This document shows positions 1-8,884 of a stretch of DNA of 35,535 nt, in pieces. The translations under genes were made by a program, and so were the position numbers. The first letter of the stretch is position 1, and every line of letters starts with the position of its first letter. The notes below the pieces were generated by a model that worked only from the letters and a program-made list of their open reading frames with translations, was not told the DNA's origin and did no database searches. Source of the DNA: an uncultured Clostridia bacterium (GTDB lineage: Bacteria; Bacillota; Clostridia; Oscillospirales; Ruminococcaceae); contig CANQZR010000008.1 in assembly GCA_947628405.1 (NCBI GenBank), positions 1-35,535 on the forward strand, written 5' to 3'.

Positions 1-642
1 CCGACGATCTCTACAATCATGAACCGTTTTTATGTTGAGCGCGACGGCAAACAGCTTCGCCCCACGGGCCTTGGGGAAGTTACTACGGACCTTATGAGAC
101 AGCATTTCAAACACATAGTTGATTACAAGTTCACTGCCGCAATGGAGAGCAGTCTTGACAAAATAGAAGTCGGGGAAAAAGACTGGGTGGAAACGCTGGA
201 AGATTTCTACGGCGATTTTGCGGATACCCTTGCAAAAGCAGAAACGGCTATGGACGGAAAACGCGTAAAAGTTCCCGATGAGGAAACGAACGAAGTGTGC
301 GAAGTCTGCGGAAAACCTATGGTAATAAAAATAGGACGTTTCGGAAAGTTCCTTGCTTGCAGCGGTTTTCCGGATTGTACGAATACAAAAAGGATAGTAA
401 AGGACACAGGCGGGGTCTGCCCGAAATGCCATAAGAAGGTTTTGCAGAAAAAGTCCAAAAAGGGCAAGAAATATTTCGGCTGTGAGGACAATCCGACCTG
501 CGATTTTATGACATGGGATACTCCCGTTTCGGATAAATGTCCTAAGTGCAATGACGGTACGACGCTTTTCAAAAAAGGCGGAAAAATGTTCTGCCTGAAA
601 GAGGGCTGCGGCTATGAAGTGGCTGTCAAAAAGGAGAAGTAA
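1..642 (+). CDS. topA: DNA topoisomerase I, C-terminal part (5' end outside window)
   Basis: The reading frame is open from base 1, so the ORF-track methionine at 19 is internal and the gene begins upstream. The visible part starts in the last part of the type IA topoisomerase core (TGLGEVTTDLM, then a DWVETLEDFY helix). Three zinc-ribbon repeats follow: CEVCGKPM...CSGFPDC, CPKCHKK...CEDNPTC and CPKCNDG...CLKEGC. These C-terminal Topo_Zn_ribbon modules bind single-stranded DNA and help relax negative supercoils. The catalytic tyrosine and TOPRIM domain lie outside the window. The stop overlaps the trmFO start by one base (TAATG), which implies co-transcription and translational coupling. topA followed by trmFO is a classic Firmicutes order. 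Confidence 0.95.
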   Translation, partial: PTISTIMNRFYVERDGKQLRPTGLGEVTTDLMRQHFKHIVDYKFTAAMESSLDKIEVGEKDWVETLEDFYGDFADTLAKAETAMDGKRVKVPDEETNEVCEVCGKPMVIKIGRFGKFLACSGFPDCTNTKRIVKDTGGVCPKCHKKVLQKKSKKGKKYFGCEDNPTCDFMTWDTPVSDKCPKCNDGTTLFKKGGKMFCLKEGCGYEVAVKKEK

Positions 643-1970
643 TGGATAAAAAAGTATCCGTAATAGGCGCTGGTCTGGCAGGGTGTGAAGCGGCTTGGCA
701 GCTTTCAAAGGCAGGGATCGCAGTTGAATTGTTTGAAATGAAACCTAAAAAATTTACACCTGCCCACAAATACAAAGGTTTTGCGGAACTTGTGTGTTCT
801 AATTCGTTAAAAGCTGAAAGGATAAATTCCGCAGCCGGACTGCTGAAAGAGGAAATGCGCCGATTGGGCTCTCTTACAGTCGAATGTGCGGAGGCGACAA
901 AAGTTCCGGCAGGTGGTGCGCTTGCCGTTGACAGGGAGAAATTTTCCGATATGGTGACGGAAAAGATCCTTTCCTGCGAAAATATAACCGTTCGCTGTGA
1001 GGAGGTCACGGAAATTCCCGACGGGAACGTTATAATCGCAACCGGACCGCTTACTTCGGGAAAATTGGCTGAAAATATCGGAAAAGTATGCGGAGGATAC
1101 CTGAGCTTTTATGATGCCGCCGCTCCTATAGTTACTTATAATTCGCTTGAAAAGGATAAAATTTTCTTTGCCGCAAGATACGGCAGAGGAGATGACGATT
1201 ATATAAATTGTCCGTTCACGAAAGAGGAATATATTTCTTTTTGGAATGAACTTAAAAATGCTGAAAGCGCACCCGTGCATGATTTTGACAAGCCTAAAGG
1301 CAGGGACGATTTTACGGTCTATGAGGGCTGCATGCCTATCGAAGTCCTTGCAAAACGCGGCGAGGATACAATGCGTTACGGGGCTATGAAGCCTGTGGGA
1401 CTGAATGATCCCAAAACGGGGAAACGTCCGTATGCGGTGGTCCAGCTGCGCAAGGAAAACAGTGAGGGAACACTTTATAATATTGTGGGCTTTCAGACAA
1501 ATTTAAAATTCGGGGAGCAGAAAAGGGTATTTTCCATGATACCGGGGCTTGCAAATGCGGAATTTGTGCGCTATGGCGTAATGCACAGAAATTCATTTAT
1601 TAATTCTCCAAAACTGCTGAATGCGGATCTTTCGTTCAGAAGCAGGGAAGATCTTTTCTTTGTGGGACAGATGACCGGCACCGAGGGTTATATGGAATCC
1701 GCTGCCGGAGGGATCATGGCAGGAATTAATATGGCACGATATTTGCAGGGAAAAGAAAAAATAATTCTTCCCGAAGAAACAATGATCGGTGCGCTTTTGC
1801 GTTATATCTCCAATGAAAATATCGCTGATTTCCAGCCAATGGGAGCAAATATGGGTATACTCCCGGATATCAGCGAACGTCTAAAGGACAAGCAGGAACG
1901 TTACCGTAAGATCGCGGACAGGGCTCTTGCGGCGTTTGAAAATTACATGGAAAGAATAAACAATGGCTGA
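642..1970 (+). CDS. trmFO: Methylenetetrahydrofolate--tRNA-(uracil-5-)-methyltransferase TrmFO
   Basis: TrmFO makes ribothymidine at position 54 of the tRNA T-loop, using methylenetetrahydrofolate as carbon donor and reduced FAD as reductant; it acts in the cytosol. The 442-residue length fits the family. The N-terminal FAD Rossmann motif GAGLAG is at residues 9-14. Cys52 (in VCSNSLKAE) and Cys230 (in YEGCMPIEVLAKRG) match the two functionally important cysteines of the family. A second glycine-rich segment (TGTEGYMESAAGGIMAG) near residue 350 also contacts FAD. The start is fixed by the one-base overlap with the topA stop and an AAGGAG in the topA end. Very confident family call. Confidence 0.96.
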   Translation: MDKKVSVIGAGLAGCEAAWQLSKAGIAVELFEMKPKKFTPAHKYKGFAELVCSNSLKAERINSAAGLLKEEMRRLGSLTVECAEATKVPAGGALAVDREKFSDMVTEKILSCENITVRCEEVTEIPDGNVIIATGPLTSGKLAENIGKVCGGYLSFYDAAAPIVTYNSLEKDKIFFAARYGRGDDDYINCPFTKEEYISFWNELKNAESAPVHDFDKPKGRDDFTVYEGCMPIEVLAKRGEDTMRYGAMKPVGLNDPKTGKRPYAVVQLRKENSEGTLYNIVGFQTNLKFGEQKRVFSMIPGLANAEFVRYGVMHRNSFINSPKLLNADLSFRSREDLFFVGQMTGTEGYMESAAGGIMAGINMARYLQGKEKIILPEETMIGALLRYISNENIADFQPMGANMGILPDISERLKDKQERYRKIADRALAAFENYMERINNG

Positions 1971-2020
1971 TATTTCTGATAAATTCAAGATGATAAACCG
2001 TAAGAAAGGAAGTATTTTTT

Positions 2021-3025
2021 ATGAAAATAATAGTTGACGCATTCGGTGGGGATAACGCTCCGCTGGAAGTTATAAAAGGCGCGGCGGAGGCTGTTGAAAA
2101 ACTTGATGTTGAAATAATTCTTACCGGAAATGAAAAAATTATCAAGGAAACAGCCGAGAAAAACGGAATATCTCTCGATAAAATATCAATAATACATACC
2201 GAGTCGGTAATTGACATTCATGAAGAGCCTACAATGGTGATCAAGGAAAAATCGGATTGCTCCATGGCGGTGGGACTTAAATCGCTCAGCGAGGGCAAGG
2301 GCGATGCTTTTGTTTCCGCAGGAAGCACCGGCGCGCTGGTAGTCGGAGCAACTTTCCTTGCAAAGCGCATCAAGGGCGTTAAACGTGCCGCTCTTGCGCC
2401 GATAATGCCTACGGCAAAAGGTCACATGATACTTGTTGACGGCGGCGCTAACGTGGATTGCCGTCCGGAAATGCTTGTACAGTTCGGCGTTATGGGAAGC
2501 TGTTACATGAATAAAGTAATGGGGATCTCAAAGCCAAAGGTCGGTCTTGTGAACGTCGGTTCGGAGGACACAAAGGGACGTGAGCTTGAAATTGAAGCGT
2601 ACAAGCAATTCCAGAGTGCGCCCGTTGATTTTTACGGAAACATTGAGGCAAGAGAAGTGCCTTTCGGAGCGTGCGAAGTAGTCGTTTCAGACGGATTTAC
2701 AGGAAATGTTCTCCTCAAACTTTATGAGGGAATGGGATCATATTTCAGCCATACATTAAAGGATATGCTTACGTCAAATCTTGGCGGAAAGATCGCTGCA
2801 CTGATGATAATGCCGAAAATCAAAGAATTTCGCAAAAAAATGGATTATAAAGAAGTGGGCGGCGCAGTTCTTCTGGGAATTTCAAAGCCTGTAATAAAGG
2901 CGCATGGTTCATCTGACGGAAAAGCATTTTTCAATGCGATACGTCAGGCTAAAAACTGTGTTGACGGAAAAATTATCGAGGAAATAACTTCTTCTCTTGC
3001 AAATATCGAAAAAGCAGAAAAATAA
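2021..3025 (+). CDS. plsX: Phosphate acyltransferase PlsX
   Basis: PlsX converts acyl-ACP to acyl-phosphate, the donor used by PlsY in phosphatidic acid synthesis; it is a peripheral membrane enzyme. The 334-residue length is typical. The N-terminus IIVDAFGGDNAPLEVIKGA and the central SAGSTGALVVGATFLAKRI and VSDGFTGNVLLK segments are family hallmarks. The start follows GAAAGGAAG about ten bases upstream. It is followed within 31 bases by rnc. In many Firmicutes acpP lies between plsX and rnc; it is absent here, so the acyl carrier protein must be encoded elsewhere. No fapR-like regulator gene lies immediately upstream. Confidence 0.96.
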   Translation: MKIIVDAFGGDNAPLEVIKGAAEAVEKLDVEIILTGNEKIIKETAEKNGISLDKISIIHTESVIDIHEEPTMVIKEKSDCSMAVGLKSLSEGKGDAFVSAGSTGALVVGATFLAKRIKGVKRAALAPIMPTAKGHMILVDGGANVDCRPEMLVQFGVMGSCYMNKVMGISKPKVGLVNVGSEDTKGRELEIEAYKQFQSAPVDFYGNIEAREVPFGACEVVVSDGFTGNVLLKLYEGMGSYFSHTLKDMLTSNLGGKIAALMIMPKIKEFRKKMDYKEVGGAVLLGISKPVIKAHGSSDGKAFFNAIRQAKNCVDGKIIEEITSSLANIEKAEK

Positions 3026-3055
3026 TAAACATAAAATTTCCGCCGGAGGAAAGGA

Positions 3056-3757
3056 GTGTTAAAAATAAAAATGGATTTTTCAGAATTTGAAAAAAAGATA
3101 GGATATACTTTTAAAAATAAGGAACTTCTGCATGAAGCTCTTTCACATTCTTCTTATTCCAACGAGGCAAAACGCGGATCAAATTCAAATGAACGTCTGG
3201 AATTTTTAGGAGACAGCGTGCTGTCGATAGTTGTTTCGGAACATCTTTTCCGGCATTTCAAACATCTTCCGGAGGGCGAGCTTACTAAGATAAGAGCGTC
3301 GCTGGTCTGCGAAAAAGCACTGTTTGAATTTTCAAAGAAAATTGACCTTGGAAATTATATTCTTCTTGGAAAAGGGGAAGAAAACAGCGGCGGCAGGGAA
3401 CGTCCGTCAATTGTTTCGGACGCGTTTGAAGCGGTGATAGCAGCTATCTTTCTTGACGGCGGAATGGAAGCCGCGGAAAAATACGTTCTTTCATTTATTC
3501 CCAAAGACCTTGCGGCTGACAGTTCAAAAGCGCTTCATGATTACAAGACTGCGCTTCAGGAAATTATACAGAAAAATCCGGAGGAGCGCGTTGAATATGT
3601 TCTTGCGGATCAGATCGGTCCCGATCACGACAGAAAATTTATTGTAAATGTTCTGTTGAACAGCAATATTATCGGAACGGGAGAGGGACACAGCAAAAAA
3701 CAGGCTGAACAGGCTGCCGCAAGAGAAGCGCTTCGCTTAATGGGTTATAAAGAATAA
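3056..3757 (+). CDS. rnc: Ribonuclease III
   Basis: RNase III is a Mg-dependent endonuclease that cleaves double-stranded RNA in rRNA and mRNA processing. The signature NERLEFLGDSV is at residues 45-55, and the second acidic cluster SDAFEAVIAAIFLDGG is at about 121-136. A C-terminal double-stranded-RNA-binding domain (DYKTALQEIIQKNP to KKQAEQAAAREALRLM) fills about residues 160-230. The ORF begins with GTG at 3056, 6 bases after GGAGG. An ATG at 3071 is a possible alternative, but its AAGGAG lies 14 bases away, so the GTG is preferred. The stop overlaps the next start (TAATG). Confidence 0.95.
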   Translation: MLKIKMDFSEFEKKIGYTFKNKELLHEALSHSSYSNEAKRGSNSNERLEFLGDSVLSIVVSEHLFRHFKHLPEGELTKIRASLVCEKALFEFSKKIDLGNYILLGKGEENSGGRERPSIVSDAFEAVIAAIFLDGGMEAAEKYVLSFIPKDLAADSSKALHDYKTALQEIIQKNPEERVEYVLADQIGPDHDRKFIVNVLLNSNIIGTGEGHSKKQAEQAAAREALRLMGYKE

Positions 3758-4755
3758 TGGAAAGATCAAGACATAATAATATTTCAATATTTATTCCGCA
3801 TATGGGGTGCCCGAATACCTGTTCTTTCTGCAATCAACGGGCGATAAGCCATACTTCCGCAGCGCCGACAGCGGAACAGGTCGGTGAGACGCTGAAAAAT
3901 GCTTTTGAAAATATTCCGTGCGGAGATACTGAAATCGCTTTTTTCGGCGGAAGTTTTACAGCTATAGACAGGAATTACATGATCTCTTTGCTTGAGGCCG
4001 CACAGCCTTATATTGAATGTGGGAAAGCAAGCGGAATAAGGATATCCACACGTCCCGATAAAATTGATGATAAAATACTTGAAATTCTTAAAGAATATAA
4101 TGTTACTTCTGTCGAACTCGGAGCGCAGTCCATGGACGACGAGGTACTGTACGCAAACGAGCGCGGACATTCAGCGGAAGATGTAAGAAATGCTTCGGAA
4201 ATGATAAGAAATTACGGTTTTGAGCTCGGACTTCAGATGATGACCGGATTGTACCGTTCTACCGTTGAAAAAGACAGGAACACTGCTTATGAAATATTGA
4301 AACTGCGTCCCGACACGGTGCGGATATATCCCACCGTCATACTTAAAAATACAAAATTGGGAGAGCTTTTTCAAAGCGGCATATATATTCCTTATTCTTT
4401 TGATGAAGCAGCGGAACTTTGCGCTGATCTTCTTGAATTATTCGAGAAAAATAATATCAGGGTAATTAAACTCGGTCTCCATGCTTCCGAAACTGTTGAG
4501 GCAGACATTCTTGGCGGTTTTTATCATCAGGCTTTTCGTGAAATATGCGAGGGGATATTATTCCGCAGAAAAATCGAAATGGAGATCCCGGAGAGAAATG
4601 ATTTTACGGTCTTTGTTTCGCCTTGCTCGGTAAGCAGGGCGGCAGGACATAAAAAATGCAATAAAAAATATTTTGCGGATAAGGGTATCAATATAAAAAT
4701 AAAGCCGGATAAAAATATTTCCGGGAGAAATATAATTATTAAAAAGGACGAATGA
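3757..4755 (+). CDS. Radical SAM protein, Elp3-like/COG1243-related, function unknown
   Basis: The protein carries a radical SAM cluster motif CPNTCSFC (Cys18, Cys22, Cys25), which binds a 4Fe-4S cluster that cleaves S-adenosylmethionine. AFFGGSFTA follows at about residue 67, then RISTRPD and VELGAQSMDD strand motifs typical of the Elp3/MiaB-type radical SAM barrel. No acetyltransferase domain is seen, so it is not full-length Elp3. A gene of this kind between rnc and smc recurs in Clostridia, but its substrate is not known to me; RNA modification is only a guess. The C-terminus is lysine-rich. It starts within the rnc stop codon (TAATG), indicating coupling. Confidence 0.85.
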   Translation: MERSRHNNISIFIPHMGCPNTCSFCNQRAISHTSAAPTAEQVGETLKNAFENIPCGDTEIAFFGGSFTAIDRNYMISLLEAAQPYIECGKASGIRISTRPDKIDDKILEILKEYNVTSVELGAQSMDDEVLYANERGHSAEDVRNASEMIRNYGFELGLQMMTGLYRSTVEKDRNTAYEILKLRPDTVRIYPTVILKNTKLGELFQSGIYIPYSFDEAAELCADLLELFEKNNIRVIKLGLHASETVEADILGGFYHQAFREICEGILFRRKIEMEIPERNDFTVFVSPCSVSRAAGHKKCNKKYFADKGINIKIKPDKNISGRNIIIKKDE

Positions 4756-4756
4756 A

Positions 4757-7700
4757 ATGTATCTGGAATCACTTGAAATGCAGGGGTTCAAATCCTTCCC
4801 CGATAAAATAAAATTAGAATTTCACAAAGGTCTGACCGCAGTTGTAGGACCTAACGGAAGCGGCAAATCAAACATAGGTGACGCAGTGCGCTGGGTGCTT
4901 GGCGAACAGTCAACAAAAAATCTTCGCGGTTCAAAAATGGAAGATGTTATTTTTTCGGGAACTACCCAGAGAAAAGCTGTAGGATTTGCTTCGGTCACCC
5001 TTAATATAGTAAATAACAAAGGGATCCTGCAAATACCTTCCGACAGAGTTGCTGTAACAAGAAAACTTTACAGAAGCGGAGAAAGCGAATATCTTATAAA
5101 CGGTTCACAGGTCCGTCTGAAAGATGTTTATGAACTTTTTATGGACACCGGACTGGGACGTGACGGATATTCTATAATCGGTCAGGGACGTGTTGCGGAG
5201 ATCGTTTCGGCAAAATCGGGAGAGCGCCGTGAAATTTTTGAAGAAGCAGCCGGAATATCAAAATTCAGATATAAAAAAGCTGAGGCTGAAAGACGTCTTG
5301 CGGCAGCTCAGGAAAATATTTTTCGTCTGACGGATATTATGGGAGAATTGGAAAGCAGAGTAGAGCCGCTTCGTATACAATCGGAAAAAGCTGCAAAATT
5401 TCTTGAACTGTCTGAAATGAAAAAAGAAATGGAGATCTCGGTGTGGGTAAAGCAGCTTGATGATCTTAAATCAAAATTATCCGAATTATCCGATAAAATA
5501 CTTATAAATAAAAACGAATATGATGCCGTGGAAGCAGATATTTCACGAATTGAAGAAAAAGCCGAAAATATCCAGAACAAAATGGAAGAATCAGCGCTGA
5601 AAATAGAAAAACTCCGCGCGGAAATTCTGGAAACAGAAAAAGCAAATACCGGTCTGCATTCGGATATCGCCGTTTTTGAAAATGATATCCTGCACTGTAA
5701 TGAAGCAATTGCGGATATTGAAAAGCAGCAGAAAGCGGCGGCAAATTCAAGCGATGAAAACCGCAGGATAATCGACGAAAAACTTGAACTTATCAAGCAG
5801 GCAGACAAAGATATTGAAGATACCGAAAAAAAATATCTGGCTGCGGCGGAAAAACTTAACGGACTGATCTCAGAACAGGACAGCTTTGACAGCAAATATT
5901 CCGATGTCAGTGAAAGACTTGGAAAGCTGTACATAAAGCAGTCCGAGTTCAATATTATAATATCATCTGCCGACACGGTAAAATCAGATATTGACGAGCA
6001 GCTCCGGAAAAGGCGCGAACAGGAGGAGCAGCTTCGCGAATATGCCGAAGAACTCGAAAAGGAAAAACGGGATTCTGATGATGGCCTTAAACTTCTTGAC
6101 GAAAAAACAAGCGAGACGGAAAACCGTATAAACGGTCTTACAAAACTTTATTCAGGCAGAGCGGAAAAACTTTCTCTTGCAAAAAAAGAATTTGAAGATA
6201 TAGGTTTTTCCGTTCGTGAAAAAGAACAGAAAATTCGCCTGCTTACCGATCTTGAAAAAAGCATGGAGGGTTTTGCAAATTCGGTAAAACAGGTGCTTAA
6301 AGCGTCACAGTCGGGACAGCTCCGCGGCGTTTATGGATCGGTGGCCCAGCTTATAAATGTTGAAAGCAGGTATAGTCTTGCAATTGAAACATCTCTCGGA
6401 GCTGCGCTGCAGAATATTGTTGTTGATAATGAAGAAACAGCAAAACGCGGAATAAAGCTCCTGCAGGAATTAAAAGCCGGACGCGCAACATTTCTTCCTA
6501 CAACTTCGGTAAAGGGCACACGCCTGAATGAAAAAGGTCTTGACGATTGCGACGGATTTGTAGCGTTGGCGGTAGACATCGTTGGATTTGATACAAAATT
6601 TGAAGGAGTTTTTACTTCGCTTTTGGGACGTACAGCGGTTGCGGAAAATATAGACACGGCTGCGGTCATCGCCCAAAAATACGGGTATAAATTCAGGGTA
6701 GTTACTCTTGACGGACAGGTAGTAAATGCCGGCGGTTCTTTTACCGGAGGTTCAGCGTCAAGATCAAGCGGTGTGCTTACAAGAAAAAATGAAATTGAAA
6801 AACTGGCTGCTGAAAAGGAAAAACTTTCGGAACGTCTTTCGGCTGTAAAGCAGAATGTGGAAAAAATGCAGGCAGAGACCGATAAACTTGGTTTTGATAT
6901 CGAAGGCGCAAAAGACGATCTGCGCATTATCGGCGAAGATAAGATCCGTTTTGAAGCCGAGATCAAACGAATAGATGCAATTCTGGAACAGACCCGTCAG
7001 CAGATATCTGCGGCGGAGGAAAATATAAAATTATTCGCGCAGAAAATTGCAGATACGGATAAAAATGTTTCTGATGCCAAGAAAAATTTAAATGAATGTG
7101 AAAAAGAAATAACTGAACTGGAAAAACTTGCTTCGGACAGCGAAGAAAAACGTACTGATATCCGTGAAAAACGTGAGAAATTGTCTGCGGAAATGTCAGA
7201 TATGAAACTTTACGAAATGGAGCGCAGCAAGGACAGAGATGTACTTAACTCCGAAATAAAACAGCTTGAGGAACAATTTTCCGATATCGGAGATAATTCC
7301 GCTCGCCTTGTGCTGGCTCTTGAAGAACAGAAAAATATCATTGCTGAAAAGGAGCGTTTGATAGAGGAACGCAAAGCGGCTCTTGAAAATTCAAAGGGAG
7401 CGGTCGAAGAAATAAATCTTAAAATTTCCGAAGAACAGTCCGCACGCAGAACTCTCGAACAGACTCTCAATGAAGACAGGGTACGGGTACGCAGTCTTAA
7501 TGATGAAAAAGAAAAATATTCCCGTGAAATGACTCGTCTTGAAGAACGCAATATTTCATTCCAGAATAATTATGATGCAATAATTTCAGATATGCAGGAG
7601 CAGTATGGGATATATCTTTCCGAGGCTTCGGAAATTGCAAAGCCTGTTGACGATCTCCCTGCTGTAATGCGTCAGCTCAACAGCACAAAACAGAAGATCC

Positions 7701-8323
7701 GCGATCTGGGAAATGTAAATGTTGCTGCGATAGAGGAATATAAAGAAGTTTCCGGACGTTATAATTTTATGAAAGAACAGCTTGATGATGTGGAAAATTC
7801 AAAGCGTGAATTGGAACGTCTGATAGATGAATTAACGGATAATATGCGCCGGCAGTTCAGCGAAAGTTTCAATGCAATAAACGAAAATTTCAAGCAGATA
7901 TTTGTTGATCTTTTTGGCGGAGGAAAGGCGGAACTTACTCTTACCGATCCGTCGGACGTTCTTGAATCGGGAATAGAAATAAATGTTGCGCCTCCGGGAA
8001 AGGTCATTAAAAATCTTTCGCTGCTTTCGGGCGGAGAACAGGCGTTTGTGGCAATTGCGATTTATTTTGCAATTTTAAAAATAAAGCCGGCGCCGTTCTG
8101 TATTCTTGACGAAATTGAAGCGGCTCTTGATGATGTGAATGTTATAAAATATGCGCAGTATCTGCGGCATTTTACCGATACAACGCAGTTTATTCTTGTT
8201 ACACACCGTCGTGGAACAATGGAAGAAGCGGACGTTATGTACGGCGTTACAATGCAGGAAAAAGGAATTTCCAAGGTCTTGCGCCTTGATCAGCCGCCTG
8301 TGGATATTGAAAATGCAAATTAA
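4757..8323 (+). CDS. smc: Chromosome segregation protein SMC
   Basis: SMC is the ATPase of bacterial condensin, which compacts and segregates the chromosome together with ScpA and ScpB. The length of 1188 residues is normal. Walker A GPNGSGKS is at residues 31-38 in the N-terminal head. Two long coiled-coil arms rich in Glu and Lys flank a hinge (about residues 510-660, with GLPT-like VYGSVAQLINV and glycine-rich GGSFTGGSASR). The C-terminal head has the signature LSGGEQ (about 1089) and Walker B CILDEIEAALDD (about 1115). The start has AAGGACG upstream and lies one base after the preceding stop. scpA and scpB are not in the window. Confidence 0.97.
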   Translation: MYLESLEMQGFKSFPDKIKLEFHKGLTAVVGPNGSGKSNIGDAVRWVLGEQSTKNLRGSKMEDVIFSGTTQRKAVGFASVTLNIVNNKGILQIPSDRVAVTRKLYRSGESEYLINGSQVRLKDVYELFMDTGLGRDGYSIIGQGRVAEIVSAKSGERREIFEEAAGISKFRYKKAEAERRLAAAQENIFRLTDIMGELESRVEPLRIQSEKAAKFLELSEMKKEMEISVWVKQLDDLKSKLSELSDKILINKNEYDAVEADISRIEEKAENIQNKMEESALKIEKLRAEILETEKANTGLHSDIAVFENDILHCNEAIADIEKQQKAAANSSDENRRIIDEKLELIKQADKDIEDTEKKYLAAAEKLNGLISEQDSFDSKYSDVSERLGKLYIKQSEFNIIISSADTVKSDIDEQLRKRREQEEQLREYAEELEKEKRDSDDGLKLLDEKTSETENRINGLTKLYSGRAEKLSLAKKEFEDIGFSVREKEQKIRLLTDLEKSMEGFANSVKQVLKASQSGQLRGVYGSVAQLINVESRYSLAIETSLGAALQNIVVDNEETAKRGIKLLQELKAGRATFLPTTSVKGTRLNEKGLDDCDGFVALAVDIVGFDTKFEGVFTSLLGRTAVAENIDTAAVIAQKYGYKFRVVTLDGQVVNAGGSFTGGSASRSSGVLTRKNEIEKLAAEKEKLSERLSAVKQNVEKMQAETDKLGFDIEGAKDDLRIIGEDKIRFEAEIKRIDAILEQTRQQISAAEENIKLFAQKIADTDKNVSDAKKNLNECEKEITELEKLASDSEEKRTDIREKREKLSAEMSDMKLYEMERSKDRDVLNSEIKQLEEQFSDIGDNSARLVLALEEQKNIIAEKERLIEERKAALENSKGAVEEINLKISEEQSARRTLEQTLNEDRVRVRSLNDEKEKYSREMTRLEERNISFQNNYDAIISDMQEQYGIYLSEASEIAKPVDDLPAVMRQLNSTKQKIRDLGNVNVAAIEEYKEVSGRYNFMKEQLDDVENSKRELERLIDELTDNMRRQFSESFNAINENFKQIFVDLFGGGKAELTLTDPSDVLESGIEINVAPPGKVIKNLSLLSGGEQAFVAIAIYFAILKIKPAPFCILDEIEAALDDVNVIKYAQYLRHFTDTTQFILVTHRRGTMEEADVMYGVTMQEKGISKVLRLDQPPVDIENAN

Positions 8324-8335
8324 AAGGTGGATAAA

Positions 8336-8848
8336 ATGCTTGGTAAAGACGAATTGCAAAAATTATCAAGAGAACAATTGGAAGAATTGCTTTTCATTGA
8401 TTCAAAAAATTTAATTGCAATGGACGGCGTGTGGTTCCAGTCAATTGAAAAAGAGATTGGAATGGACGCTGCTATGCATCATGATGAAGAAGTGTGGAGA
8501 TCATATACTCGTTCCGAAGCAAGAAGAATAAAAAAATTCCTTGGACTTCCCGAAAATGCAGGGCTTGAAGGACTTGCAGAGGCTTTGAAATATCGCATGG
8601 TAGATAGGGCAAATCCGAGTGAAACATTTTTCAAAGACGGAAAACTTATACATAAAATTTTGACCTGCCGCGTTCAGGATGCGCGCACAAGAAAAAATAT
8701 GCCTCTGCACCCGTGCAAAAGCGCTGCAATTTACGAATACGGAGGTTTTGCAGAGGTTATTGATGAACGTATAAAATGCCGCTGTATAAGCTGTTATCCG
8801 GATGTTACCGATAATTCATGTTCGTGCGCATGGGAATTTTGGATATAA
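8336..8848 (+). CDS. Small cysteine-rich protein, resembles DUF6125 family
   Basis: This 170-residue protein of unknown function follows smc closely. I chose the ATG at 8336 because AGGTGG lies 5 bases before it; the GTG at 8327 given by the ORF track has no Shine-Dalgarno site of its own. The N-terminal half is helical (LSREQLEELLFIDSKN, then a WFQSIEKEIGMDAA stretch). The C-terminal half is rich in Cys and His (Cys residues in HPCKS and in the CRCISCYPD...CSCAWEF region), which could bind a metal or catalyse thiol chemistry. From memory the pattern fits DUF6125-type proteins, distantly like the ATC hydrolase family; I cannot confirm this. No signal peptide or membrane segment is seen. Confidence 0.6.
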   Translation: MLGKDELQKLSREQLEELLFIDSKNLIAMDGVWFQSIEKEIGMDAAMHHDEEVWRSYTRSEARRIKKFLGLPENAGLEGLAEALKYRMVDRANPSETFFKDGKLIHKILTCRVQDARTRKNMPLHPCKSAAIYEYGGFAEVIDERIKCRCISCYPDVTDNSCSCAWEFWI

Positions 8849-8884
8849 AAAATTATTGCAATTAAATTATGTTGGGGTGAAACA

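Noticed and set aside
1963-2037. 24-residue ORF overlapping the trmFO end and plsX start, possible leader peptide
   Set aside because: It has no ribosome-binding site of its own and no attenuator-like structure follows.
5308-5976. 222-residue minus-strand ORF rich in Ser and Phe
   Set aside because: It is antisense to the SMC coiled coil; GAA/AAA codons read backwards give Phe and Ser.
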